Source: Novosphingobium sp. (GTDB lineage Bacteria; Pseudomonadota; Alphaproteobacteria; Sphingomonadales; Sphingomonadaceae). From it: a stretch of 64,000 nt of DNA. The stretch lies in assembly GCA_024236235.1 (NCBI GenBank), contig JACKKV010000004.1, positions 1 to 64,000 of the forward strand. The letters run 5' to 3'. The translations under genes were made by a program, and so were the position numbers. The first letter of the stretch is position 1; each line of letters starts with the position of its first letter. This document shows, piece after piece, positions 1-7,935 of this stretch. The notes below the pieces were generated by a model. It was not told where the DNA came from. It saw nothing but the letters and a program-made list of their open reading frames with translations, and made no database searches.

Positions 1-10
1 CAATGCGGGT

Positions 11-1339
11 TCAGGCAGAAGCTGCTGGAGGCTCCGCGGGCGAAGGCGAAGACAGCGCGCTGATCACCGTGGCTGCGACCAGATCGCCCACTACGTTAAG
101 CGTGGTGCGGCACATGTCGAGGAACCGATCCACCCCCAGAATCAGCCCGATCCCTTCGGGCGGCACGCCCACCCCGCCCAGGATCAGCGCGATCACCGGC
201 AACGATCCGCCCGGCACCCCGGCCGTGCCGATCCCGGCCAGAATGCACACCAGCATCACGAAACCCTGATCGGCAAGGCTCAGTTCCACCCCGAAGAACT
301 GCGCCAGGAACAGCACCGTCACCCCTTCGAACATGGCGGTGCCGTTCTGGTTGGCGGTGGCCCCGATGGTGAGCACGAAGCGCGATATGCGTGGCGGCAG
401 CTTCAGCTGATCTTCTGCCACGCGCAACGCGGTGGGCAGGGTGGCGTTTGAACTGGCGGTGGAAAAGGCCATCACGCTCGCCTCGCGGGTCTCGCGGAAG
501 AAGGCGAGCGGACTCTTGCGGGCGAGCAGGCGCAGCAGCGCCGGGAAAACGCCGAACATCTGGATCGCCAGCGCCAGCAGCACCACGCCGACGAAGGCGG
601 CCAGCTTGATCAGCAGATCCCAGCCGAACTGGGCGGCAAGGTTGAACATGAAGCAGAAGATGGCGACCGGCGCGATCTGGATGACGATGCCGATCAGCTT
701 CATCGCCACTTCAAACACGCCTTCGATCGCGTCTTTCAGCACCGCCGTCCGCCGGGTCTGGACCAGCAGCAGGCCGATCCCGAAGAACAGGGCGAAGAAC
801 ATCACCGCCAGAATGTCATTATTGCTCATCGCGCTGATGACATTGGAGGGGACGATCGCGATCAGCTGGTTGATCCCCAGCTCGCTGGTGCTGGAAGCGT
901 TGACGATGCTGGCCGCGCCTTCGCCGCTTTGCGCCAGCATCTGTCGCGCCGCCGCCGGATCGACCCCGTCACCCGGGCGCAGGATATTGACGCAGGCGAT
1001 GCTGACCAGCACCGCGATGGACGAAACCACCACCGTATAGGCAAGCGTGCGGATGCCGACCGATTTCAGCTCCCGGATTTCACCCATCTCCGCAATGCCG
1101 ACCACCAGCGCGCTGAACAGCAGCGGGATCACCAGCATGAACAGCAGGCGCAGGAAGATCTGCCCGACCGGCCCGGTGACATAGGTCACTATGGTGTCGA
1201 TCCAGCCCGCGCCCGGTGCGAACGTATAGGCCGCAAGCCCCGCCGCCAGCCCGGCAGCAAAGCCGATCAGGATGCGCCATTGCAGCGTGCCATGGCCAAT
1301 GGGCGCGGCGCCCGCAGCGATTTCGCCGGCATCGCTCAT
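11..1339 (-). CDS. Dicarboxylate/amino acid:cation symporter (SDF/DctA-GltP family)
   Basis: Inner-membrane secondary transporter of 442 aa, the usual length for the family, which couples uptake of C4-dicarboxylates or acidic amino acids to H+ or Na+. Multiple hydrophobic segments are visible. The serine-rich re-entrant loop FSTASSNATLPTAL and the later segments GTAMFEGVT and GGVPPEGIGLILGVDRFLDM, with the substrate-binding RFLDMxRTxxNVxGD motif, are all intact. Its ATG overlaps the stop of dapE (ATGA), so it is probably translationally coupled as the last gene of the GST-dapE-symporter run. The substrate cannot be read from sequence; GltP-like and DctA-like members share these motifs. Confidence 0.9.
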   Translation of the reverse strand: MSDAGEIAAGAAPIGHGTLQWRILIGFAAGLAAGLAAYTFAPGAGWIDTIVTYVTGPVGQIFLRLLFMLVIPLLFSALVVGIAEMGEIRELKSVGIRTLAYTVVVSSIAVLVSIACVNILRPGDGVDPAAARQMLAQSGEGAASIVNASSTSELGINQLIAIVPSNVISAMSNNDILAVMFFALFFGIGLLLVQTRRTAVLKDAIEGVFEVAMKLIGIVIQIAPVAIFCFMFNLAAQFGWDLLIKLAAFVGVVLLALAIQMFGVFPALLRLLARKSPLAFFRETREASVMAFSTASSNATLPTALRVAEDQLKLPPRISRFVLTIGATANQNGTAMFEGVTVLFLAQFFGVELSLADQGFVMLVCILAGIGTAGVPGGSLPVIALILGGVGVPPEGIGLILGVDRFLDMCRTTLNVVGDLVAATVISALSSPSPAEPPAASA

Positions 1340-2466
1340 GCCAGTGCTGCCAGCGCAACGCGGCGATAGATGCGGGCCAGCGCGTCAAGATCCGGGATGG
1401 CCACCGCCTCGTCCCGCTTGTGCATCGTGGCGTTGCACAGGCCGAATTCGATCACCGGGCAGAAATCCTTGAGGAAACGCGCGTCCGAAGTTCCGCCGGT
1501 GGTCGATTGTTCGGGGGTCAAGCCGGTTTCCGCTTCGATCGCAGCCGCGACCATGGCTGAAAATGCACCAGGCTGAGTCAGGAAGGGCTCACCCGAAATC
1601 ACCGTGCGTGCGTGCGCGCCGTGGCGCGCGGCGATCTCGTCAATCCGGGCAGAAAGGCTCGCCCCCGAATGAAGATCGTTGAAGCGTATCGAAATGCGCG
1701 CCCGCGCTGCCGCCGGAATCACATTCGTGGCCGGGTTGCCCACCTCCAGATCGGTGATCTCCAGATTGGACGGCTGGAACCAGTCGGTTCCCCGGTCCAG
1801 TTCCAGCGCATCCAGCTCCGCCAGCAAGGCCACCAGCCGGGTGCAGGGGTTGTCCGCCAGATGCGGATAGGCGACATGGCCCTGCACGCCGTCCACTTCC
1901 AGCCAGCTGTTCAGCGATCCGCGCCGCCCGATCTTCATCATGTCGCCCAGGCGATTGACCGAGGTCGGTTCGCCCACCAGACACAGGTCAGGGATTGCGC
2001 CCAGTTCGCGCATCTGGTCCATCAGGGCGAGCGTGCCGAACCGGGCCGGGCCTTCCTCGTCCCCGGTAATGATGAAGCTGATCGTACCCGCATCGGCGGG
2101 AATGGCCTGCGCGGCGGCAACCATCGCGGCCACGGCCCCCTTCATGTCCACCGCGCCCCGGCCATAAAGCAGTTCGCCGCGCACTTCAGGGGCGAAGGGC
2201 GCGCTGGCCCAGCCTTCGCCCGGCGGCACGACATCGACATGGCCGGCAAAGGCGAAATGGCGGCCGCCCGCCGGACCCTGGCGAATGGCGAAGAGATTTT
2301 CCACCGGCCCGTCCGGCGCCTCGCCCGAAATCCGGCGATGCACGACAAAGCCCAGCGGGGCGAGCATCTGTTCGAGGCAATCGAACACCAGCCCCGCCGC
2401 AGGCGTGACGCTGGGGCAGGCAATCAGGGCTTCGGCCAGAGTGGCGGTATCTTGCGGATCACTCAT
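1336..2466 (-). CDS. dapE: Succinyl-diaminopimelate desuccinylase
   Basis: Zn-dependent M20-family amidase that hydrolyses N-succinyl-LL-2,6-diaminopimelate to succinate and LL-DAP in the lysine/peptidoglycan pathway. From this start it is 376 aa, the normal DapE length. Expected metal and catalytic residues are visible: His76 in FAGHVDVVPPG, Asp107 in GRGAVDMKG, and the Glu pair 137/138 in TGDEEGPA. The C-terminal region SDARFLKDFCPVIEFG is also conserved. The start at MSDPQD is chosen over an upstream ATG because it overlaps the stop of the GST gene (ATGA) and removes an unconserved 12-residue leader. The 3' end overlaps the symporter start. Confidence 0.95.
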   Translation of the reverse strand: MSDPQDTATLAEALIACPSVTPAAGLVFDCLEQMLAPLGFVVHRRISGEAPDGPVENLFAIRQGPAGGRHFAFAGHVDVVPPGEGWASAPFAPEVRGELLYGRGAVDMKGAVAAMVAAAQAIPADAGTISFIITGDEEGPARFGTLALMDQMRELGAIPDLCLVGEPTSVNRLGDMMKIGRRGSLNSWLEVDGVQGHVAYPHLADNPCTRLVALLAELDALELDRGTDWFQPSNLEITDLEVGNPATNVIPAAARARISIRFNDLHSGASLSARIDEIAARHGAHARTVISGEPFLTQPGAFSAMVAAAIEAETGLTPEQSTTGGTSDARFLKDFCPVIEFGLCNATMHKRDEAVAIPDLDALARIYRRVALAALA

Positions 2467-3131
2467 GCCGGTTGCGGATGCTCCCATTGCTCGATCACCC
2501 ATTCTTCGTCCTCAGCCGCTTTTACCCACGTCTGCATCCATTCGTGATCCCACACAGCCTCCATATAGGCTTCGGCAAAACCCGGAACCTTGACCCCATA
2601 GGTCAGGAAGCGGCTCACTACCGGCGCATAGATGATGTCCGCCGCGCTGAAAGTGCCGAACAGGAACGGCCCGCCCTGCCCGAAGCGCGCGCGCGCTTCG
2701 GCCCACAGGGTGAGGATGCGCACGATATCGGCGGCGACCTCATCCTTGATCGGCACGCCTTCAAACCGCTTGCGCATATTCATGGGCAGCCCGCGCCGCA
2801 ACGGCAGGTAGGAGGAGTGCATTTCGGCAACCATGGATCGCGCCATGCCACGCGCGGCATCATCCTTCGGCCAGAACCGGTCACGCCCCACCCTGTCAGC
2901 CAGATATTCGAGGATCGCGAGGCTGTCCCAGATCACCGCCTCGCCATCCCACAGCACCGGAACCTTGCCTGACGACGGCTGGATATCGCCCATCTGGAGC
3001 TTGGCAGCCTCCCAATCCTCCCCGTAGAGCGGAACGGTCAGCTCCTCGAAATGGAGACCAGACTGCCTGGCCGCCAACCAGGCGCGCAGCGACCAGCTAG
3101 AATAATTCTTGTTGCCGATGATGAGTTTCAT
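2463..3131 (-). CDS. Glutathione S-transferase family protein
   Basis: A 222-aa GST-like protein. The N-terminal thioredoxin-fold half begins KLIIGNKNYSSWSLRAW, where the Ser pair is the likely catalytic position for activating glutathione. The segment SGKVPVLWDGEAVIWDSLAILEYL holds the cis-Pro and the gamma-glutamyl-binding region. The C-terminal all-helical domain follows (FLFGTFSAADIIYAPVVSRF). The start MKLIIGN is preferred over an in-frame ATG nine codons upstream because it opens the thioredoxin fold directly and is preceded by a purine-rich GGGGCGG. It heads an overlapping run with dapE and the symporter. The physiological substrate is unknown. Confidence 0.88.
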   Translation of the reverse strand: MKLIIGNKNYSSWSLRAWLAARQSGLHFEELTVPLYGEDWEAAKLQMGDIQPSSGKVPVLWDGEAVIWDSLAILEYLADRVGRDRFWPKDDAARGMARSMVAEMHSSYLPLRRGLPMNMRKRFEGVPIKDEVAADIVRILTLWAEARARFGQGGPFLFGTFSAADIIYAPVVSRFLTYGVKVPGFAEAYMEAVWDHEWMQTWVKAAEDEEWVIEQWEHPQPA

Positions 3132-3243
3132 CTGCCGCCCCGGATAGCCATGGGGCATGGCCTACCCGTTCATCAATGCGCTGTCGAGGCTGAACAACAC
3201 GCCGGGCGGACCGGGGGTGAACGCCGCCCGTCCCGCCGATTGA

Positions 3244-3639
3244 TTATCCGGCGAACTGGCGGCGGATGCGCTTGCGTCCCAGCGGAATGTTGCCGGGATT
3301 GGCGACGGGGCCGGACGGCTCCTCTTCCCGGTCTTGCGCGACCGTGTCCAGCACCACCACGCTGGAAATGGGCCGTTCGAAAGTGAAGCCGAAGCTCATG
3401 CCCTTTACCCAGGCAACCTTGCCGTAATATTCATGCTCGCCCCAGATCAGAAGCGCCGACAGCCCCTGACGCGGCGGATTGGCCATTTCAAGCTGAGCGC
3501 CGTCTTCAGAAAGATTCACGAGCATGCCGGGCCAGTCACCGCTGGCCATGAGCAATCGGGCTTCGCAGTCCACCCGCAGCCGGGGCTTTGCCCGGCGGTC
3601 CATGCGAAGCGCTCCGTCTTCGCGACGAAAAATGCCCAT
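3244..3639 (-). CDS. PilZ-domain protein
   Basis: Small 131-aa protein with one PilZ domain, the classic cyclic-di-GMP receptor fold. The N-terminal RRAKPR arginine patch (RxxxR) and the following NLSEDG (D/NxSxxG) motif are both present, so ligand binding is plausible. The Arg/Lys-rich tail (GRKRIRRQ) is unusual but unexplained. An upstream GTG would extend it by three codons, but the CGGAG ribosome-binding site sits directly against that GTG and eight bases from the ATG used here. It is a single gene between engB and the GST operon. The output process cannot be inferred. Confidence 0.8.
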   Translation of the reverse strand: MGIFRREDGALRMDRRAKPRLRVDCEARLLMASGDWPGMLVNLSEDGAQLEMANPPRQGLSALLIWGEHEYYGKVAWVKGMSFGFTFERPISSVVVLDTVAQDREEEPSGPVANPGNIPLGRKRIRRQFAG

Positions 3640-3738
3640 GATGTGCACTCCGAGACAGATACCGAAAGCAAAGCTTACCGATGACGGAGTTAATTTCCTG
3701 TATATGCCGGGGGCCGCATGGAAGGCGAAATCAGCTGG

Positions 3739-4380
3739 CTAGAGCTCTGCATCGGCCAGCACCGCGGCGCGCAACTCGGCAATGCCCATGCCCTTTTCTG
3801 AAGAGGTAACATGGAGCTGCGGAAAGGCGGCGGGGTGCTTGCGCGCCTCAGCCGCAGTGGCGGTGACCACCTGTTCCAGATCGCTCGCCTTTACCTTGTC
3901 CGCCTTGGTCAGCACGATCCGGTAACCGACCGCCGATTCATCCAGCATGGCCATCATTTCCGCATCAACGGGCTTCACCCCGTGGCGCGCATCCACCAGC
4001 AGCAGCGTGCGCTTCAACACCACGCGCCCGCGCAGGAAATCGCGCACCAGCCGCCGCCAGTTTTCCACCACCTTGGGCGGGGCCTTGGCAAAACCGTAAC
4101 CGGGCATGTCAACCAGGCGAAAGCGCGTCGGTTCCCCCACTTCAAAGAAGTTCAGTTCCTGCGTGCGCCCGGGCGTAACGGAGGTGCGCGCGATGGACCT
4201 GCGCCCCGTGATTGCATTGATAAGCGAGCTCTTGCCAACGTTGGAGCGCCCGCAAAAAGCAATTTCCGGAAAGTCCGGGTCAGGCAGGAATTTGAGCGCG
4301 GGCGCCGATTTCAGGAACTCGACCCGTCCTGAAAAGAGTTTGGCCGCGCGTTCGGCCAGTTCGGCATCGGTCTGGTTCAT
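3739..4380 (-). CDS. engB: Ribosome biogenesis GTP-binding protein EngB/YihA/YsxC
   Basis: Essential small GTPase of 213 aa involved in large-subunit ribosome assembly. GTPase motifs are clear: G1 GRSNVGKSS at residues 44-52, G3 DMPG at 91-94, and G4 TKAD at 158-161; a TSS segment near the C-terminus serves as G5. The switch region GRRSIARTSVTPGRTQ is typical of the family. The frame stays open far upstream inside yidC, but MNQTDAEL is the only start that gives family length, and it lies 14 bases after the yidC stop. It is the last gene of the rpmH-rnpA-yidD-yidC block. Confidence 0.95.
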   Translation of the reverse strand: MNQTDAELAERAAKLFSGRVEFLKSAPALKFLPDPDFPEIAFCGRSNVGKSSLINAITGRRSIARTSVTPGRTQELNFFEVGEPTRFRLVDMPGYGFAKAPPKVVENWRRLVRDFLRGRVVLKRTLLLVDARHGVKPVDAEMMAMLDESAVGYRIVLTKADKVKASDLEQVVTATAAEARKHPAAFPQLHVTSSEKGMGIAELRAAVLADAEL

Positions 4381-4394
4381 CGGGATTGCGGGGG

Positions 4395-6185
4395 TCAGGC
4401 CCCCGCCCCCTTGTCCTTCTGACCCTTCTTGCGCACCATCTCGGCCTTGTCCTTTTCCGCCTGCGCTTTCAGCTGCGGGTGGCGGCGATAGAGGTACCAT
4501 TGCTGCGCAATCGTCAGCACGTTCGAGGTAATCCAGTACAGCAGCAGGCCCGACGCGAAGGGCGCCATGATGAACATCATGAACCACGGCATGATCATGA
4601 AGATCTGCTGCTGAGTCGGGTCCATCGCCGCCGGATTCAGCTTGAACTGCGCCCACATGGAAATGCCCAGCAGCAATGCCAGCACACCGATGCCCAGAAA
4701 GCTTGGCGGGTCGAACGGCAGCAGCCCAAACAGGTTGAGAATATGCAAGGGATCGGGCGCGGACAGATCCTTGATCCAAAGCGCGAAAGGTTGATGCCGC
4801 ATTTCGATGGTCAGTAGCAGCACCTTGTACAGCGCGAAGAAGATCGGAATCTGCAGGAACAGGGGCAGGCAGCCGGACAGCGGATTGACGCCTTCCTGCT
4901 TGTACAACGCCATGATTTCCTGCTGCTGCTTCTGTTTGTCGTCCTTGTAGCGTTCCTGCAGCGCTTTCATCTTGGGCTGGATGGCCCGCATGGCGGCCAT
5001 GCTGGCGAACTGCTTCTGGGCAATGGGGAACATCAGCCCGCGAATGATGAGCGTGAGCAGGATGATCGCCACGCCGAAATTGCCGGCCAGGCTGAACAGC
5101 TTGTCCAGCAGCAGGAAGATCGGGCGTTCGAACCAGCGGAACCAGCCCCAGTCGATGGCCAGACCGAATTTGGGAATGCCGGTGGCCTCGTAGCGGTCCA
5201 GGATCTTGCTCTCCTTGGCGCCGGCGAACAGCTTCGTCACCTGATTGGTCTGCTTGCCGGCAGGCACGGATTGCGGGCGATAGAACAGGTCGGCCAGATA
5301 GATGTTGCGTCCGAGGCTGCGGAAATCGCTGCTCGCCCGCTCCCCGGTGCCGGGGATCAGGGCCGACATCCAGTAGATATCGGAAAAACCGATCCAGTTG
5401 GTCGCGCCTTCATTGGCGATCACCCCGTCCTTGTGCTCCGTCACGTCCTTGTAGTTAGGACCGAAGGAAACCGCCTCATCGAAGGCGCCGAAAGGGCCGG
5501 AATGGACGTTCCAGGTGTCCGTGCTGGCGGTCTTGTCCGTGCGGTTGAGCTGAGCGATCGGCTGGATGACGATCGGCGCGGTGCCCCGGTTGGCCACGGT
5601 CTGCGTCGCGGTGATCATGTAATCATTGTCGATCGCATAAGTGATCGAGAAGGTCTGGCCGGCATCATTGGTCCAGCGCAGCGTGACGGGCTGATCCGGC
5701 GTCAGCGTTTCATGGTCAACCTGCCAGCGCGTCGCCGGGCCGGGCACAGCCACCCCTTCGCCGCTCCATCCGAATTGCGCCAGATGTTGCGCCGGAGTGC
5801 CCGCAGGGGAGAACAGGCGCACTGGATCGCTGTCCTTGTCGATATGCGCACGGTGGCGGTTGAGGGTCAGATCGTCAATCGCGCCACCTTGCAAATTGAT
5901 GGAGCCGGACAGTCCCGGCGCCTTGATCGCCACCCGCTCGGGCGACTTCAGCGCGCTGGCCAGATCCTTTTCCTCCAGCGCGATATCACCGGCATCGGTC
6001 AACCCGCCCTCGCGCGTGCGTTTCGAGGGAGGCACTTCGGCACCCGGTTGTGGCTGTTCGGCTTCGGCCTGCTGTGCGGCATTGGTGGCCTGATGCGGGT
6101 AGAACCAGCGCATGGCGAAATCCCAGCCGAACAGCAACAGGCCGGACAGCACCACCGCCAGAATGATATTACGCTGATTATTCAC
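4395..6185 (-). CDS. yidC: Membrane protein insertase YidC
   Basis: Inner-membrane insertase of 596 aa that acts with or without SecYEG. It starts with one membrane anchor (MNNQRNIILAVVLSGLLLFGW). A large periplasmic beta-sandwich domain typical of Gram-negative YidC spans roughly residues 70-340. The conserved five-helix OxaA core follows: GNFGVAIILLTLIIRGLMFP carries the hydrophilic-groove Arg, followed by a coiled-coil hairpin (QPKMKALQERYKDDKQKQQQE) and GCLPLFLQIPIFFALY. The Lys-rich tail is usual for ribosome contact. It sits between yidD and engB on the minus strand, in the classic order. Confidence 0.97.
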   Translation of the reverse strand: MNNQRNIILAVVLSGLLLFGWDFAMRWFYPHQATNAAQQAEAEQPQPGAEVPPSKRTREGGLTDAGDIALEEKDLASALKSPERVAIKAPGLSGSINLQGGAIDDLTLNRHRAHIDKDSDPVRLFSPAGTPAQHLAQFGWSGEGVAVPGPATRWQVDHETLTPDQPVTLRWTNDAGQTFSITYAIDNDYMITATQTVANRGTAPIVIQPIAQLNRTDKTASTDTWNVHSGPFGAFDEAVSFGPNYKDVTEHKDGVIANEGATNWIGFSDIYWMSALIPGTGERASSDFRSLGRNIYLADLFYRPQSVPAGKQTNQVTKLFAGAKESKILDRYEATGIPKFGLAIDWGWFRWFERPIFLLLDKLFSLAGNFGVAIILLTLIIRGLMFPIAQKQFASMAAMRAIQPKMKALQERYKDDKQKQQQEIMALYKQEGVNPLSGCLPLFLQIPIFFALYKVLLLTIEMRHQPFALWIKDLSAPDPLHILNLFGLLPFDPPSFLGIGVLALLLGISMWAQFKLNPAAMDPTQQQIFMIMPWFMMFIMAPFASGLLLYWITSNVLTIAQQWYLYRRHPQLKAQAEKDKAEMVRKKGQKDKGAGA

Positions 6186-6231
6186 GCAGGATCCTTAATA
6201 CGTCTCGGGTCCACCATGCATGAGCGGGCGC

Positions 6232-6450
6232 TCAGGGCACCGGATCATGGCCGTGTCCCCCCCATGGGTGGCAGCGCAATAGACGCTTAACCGCCAGCCA
6301 TCCACCCTTGATTACGCCATGCCTGCCCAGCGCCTGAATTGCATATTCCGAACAGGACGGGGAATAGCGGCAGGTGGGCGGCAGAATGCGCGACGGGCCA
6401 AGCTGCCAGCCGCGCGCAATGAGGATCAACAGTTGCTGCAGGGGGTTCAC
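6232..6450 (-). CDS. yidD: Membrane protein insertion efficiency factor YidD
   Basis: Small 72-aa membrane-associated protein that helps YidC-dependent insertion. The family signature is intact: an N-terminal amphipathic helix (LLILIARGWQ), CRYSPSCSEYAIQAL with both cysteines, and the closing LLRCHPWGGHGHDPVP. The start codon is GTG overlapping the rnpA stop (GTGA), which indicates translational coupling. It lies directly between rnpA and yidC, as in most bacteria. Confidence 0.95.
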   Translation of the reverse strand: MNPLQQLLILIARGWQLGPSRILPPTCRYSPSCSEYAIQALGRHGVIKGGWLAVKRLLRCHPWGGHGHDPVP

Positions 6451-6821
6451 TGCCTGGCCTCAGGCCGTGCGCCACCCTTGCGGCGGCGCGGCGGATCGCC
6501 CTTGCCCGCCGCGGCACGCGCAAGCGCGGCCGACAATTCTTCACGCAACTGGCCGAAATCGCGCTCGATCCCGCCATCGCGGCCAATCAGCACATGATCA
6601 TGATCGGGCAAACCCGCAGCGGGCAGGAGATCGCGCAGCAGGGCACGAAAGCGGCGCTTCATGCGGTTTCGCACCACCGCATTGCCGATCTTTTTCGTAA
6701 CGGTGATGCCATAGCGCTTGCCCAGCCCCGGATTGGGATTGGCCAACAGCACAAAACCGGGACGCGCGACGCGCAGGCCCCGGTTTGCGGCAAGGAAATC
6801 GGCGCGGCGCGTCAGCACCGC
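6447..6821 (-). CDS. rnpA: Ribonuclease P protein component
   Basis: Basic protein subunit of RNase P, which binds the catalytic RNA and the 5' leader of pre-tRNA. The conserved core begins at LTRRADFLAANRG, and the RNR signature is present as KKIGNAVVRNRMKRRFRALLRD. From the GTG used here it is 124 aa, the usual size. The frame stays open upstream to an ATG at 6935, giving 162 aa, but that extension lies inside rpmH; a GTG at 6878 is a third option. The start is therefore uncertain. The C-terminal tail is Arg/Lys-rich and overlaps the yidD start. Confidence 0.9.
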   Translation of the reverse strand, partial: AVLTRRADFLAANRGLRVARPGFVLLANPNPGLGKRYGITVTKKIGNAVVRNRMKRRFRALLRDLLPAAGLPDHDHVLIGRDGGIERDFGQLREELSAALARAAAGKGDPPRRRKGGARPEARQ

Positions 6822-6846
6822 GATCGGGCTGGAACGCTCCGGCGCG

Positions 6847-6981
6847 TCAGGCGCAGAGATTCTTGCGCCCGCGTGCACGGCGGGCGCGCAGAACGTTGCG
6901 GCCGCCAACTGTGGCCTTGCGCGCGCGGAACCCATGACGCCGCTTGCGCACGAGATTGCTGGGCTGAAAAGTGCGCTTCAT
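6847..6981 (-). CDS. rpmH: 50S ribosomal protein L34
   Basis: A 44-aa protein beginning MKRTFQPSNLVRKRRHGF and continuing with an Arg/Lys/Gly-rich stretch to RGRKNLCA. This is the complete L34 sequence pattern (MKRTxQPSxxxRxRxHGFRxRxxTxxGRxVLxxRRxxGRxxL). It is too short for many ORF cut-offs. It is first in the block with rnpA, yidD, yidC and engB. An intrinsic terminator of the preceding gene lies about 45 bases upstream, so its promoter must lie in the short interval 6982-7023 or further upstream within that terminator region. Confidence 0.97.
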   Translation of the reverse strand: MKRTFQPSNLVRKRRHGFRARKATVGGRNVLRARRARGRKNLCA

Positions 6982-7023
6982 CGTGAAATCCTCGAATTTC
7001 TGGTCGGGCCCGTTGCGGGCACG

Positions 7024-7053
7024 AATAAAAAGGGCTGCCGCTTGCCGACAGCC
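7024..7053 (-). terminator. Rho-independent terminator after the COG3904-like gene
   Basis: On the minus strand an 8-bp stem (GGCTGTCG paired with GCGGCAGCC-side bases, including one G-T wobble) with a five-base loop occupies 7033-7053. It is followed immediately by CTTTTTATT. It lies 17 bases downstream of the stop at 7071 and separates that gene from rpmH. Confidence 0.8.
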
Positions 7054-7070
7054 GCCTGATGGGCGCGCGG

Positions 7071-7769
7071 TTAATTGAGCAGCGCGTTCAAGTCAAGATA
7101 TGCCAGTCGCGGCGGGGCCGGGGCAGTCTCCGTCATAGACCCGTTTTGCCCCAGCCACCGCCGCATTTCGGCTGCATCGAGCCATCTCGCCTGCTCGTGC
7201 GGCACGGAATTGGTCATCGCGTAAAATGCACTGGCCTCGCCCTCGGACATGCCCATCTCGCGGTAATAAGCCAGATATTTGCGGTTTTCCGGGGCAGTGA
7301 CGGCATAATCACTCGCCTCCAGCCCCGCATCATCTTCCCATGCATGGACTGCAAATTCCGCGCCATCGTCGATCCGGCGTTCGACACCGGCCAGAAAAAG
7401 CTCTACCCCGCCCGAACGGACAGAACCACCTGCGGGCACATAGGTGATAATTCCCGCCGCGCGAATCATCCGCCCGACCTTCAGATTGGCGCGATCATCG
7501 AACGTGCCGGGGCATTCCTGCATGGTCAGAGTCGTGATCTGCGGGAAATCCTGCAACATGGCCGCGAATTGTGCCGGGCTGTGCTCGTCCGTCACCCCGT
7601 CCATCACCACATGGGACGCATCCACTACCTTGAACGGGCCATAGGTCTTGAGCGAGGCGGTCTGCGCGGCAGGGGCGGATTGCACGAAGCGGTCGGCACC
7701 GTCCTGCGCCAGAACAGGCGGCGCGAACAGGGCCGAGAGAAACAGCAGCAGGGCAGCAGGCTTGCGCAT
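7071..7769 (-). CDS. Secreted COG3904-like (ClpP-fold) predicted periplasmic protein
   Basis: A 232-aa protein with a clear Sec signal peptide (MRKPAALLLFLSALFAPPVLAQ). The central region (LTMQECPGTFDD, then KVGRMIRAAGIITYVPAGGSVRSGG, LFLAGVERRID and VHAWED) resembles the ClpP-like COG3904 group of predicted periplasmic proteins. In that group the usual SACALIF-type segment is where this protein has SGGVELF. I recognise the pattern but not a specific function, and family assignment is tentative. The start is moved 11 codons inward from an upstream in-frame start to the signal peptide. The gene is monocistronic, bounded by a strong terminator downstream. Confidence 0.7.
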   Translation of the reverse strand: MRKPAALLLFLSALFAPPVLAQDGADRFVQSAPAAQTASLKTYGPFKVVDASHVVMDGVTDEHSPAQFAAMLQDFPQITTLTMQECPGTFDDRANLKVGRMIRAAGIITYVPAGGSVRSGGVELFLAGVERRIDDGAEFAVHAWEDDAGLEASDYAVTAPENRKYLAYYREMGMSEGEASAFYAMTNSVPHEQARWLDAAEMRRWLGQNGSMTETAPAPPRLAYLDLNALLN

Positions 7770-7935
7770 GAGCGGGATTTTGCGCCCCGCGTCGCTGCAC
7801 ATTCGCCAACAAGATCGGTTGATACGGTCCTAATGCCAATTCTTACCGGAATGGGGACGATTGCCACCGATCCTCTCGACAGGCCGCGCTGTGGCGCTAT
7901 CTTCATGGTGAATCAGGGGTTTGGGAAAGGGCCAC

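Noticed and set aside
5271..6290. A 339-codon plus-strand frame opposite yidC
   Set aside because: Antisense shadow; yidC is unmistakable and the shadow has no domain.
6847..7070. Possible origin of replication or dnaA near rpmH
   Set aside because: The rpmH-rnpA group is next to dnaA in many bacteria, but no dnaA gene, DnaA-box cluster or dnaN is present here.
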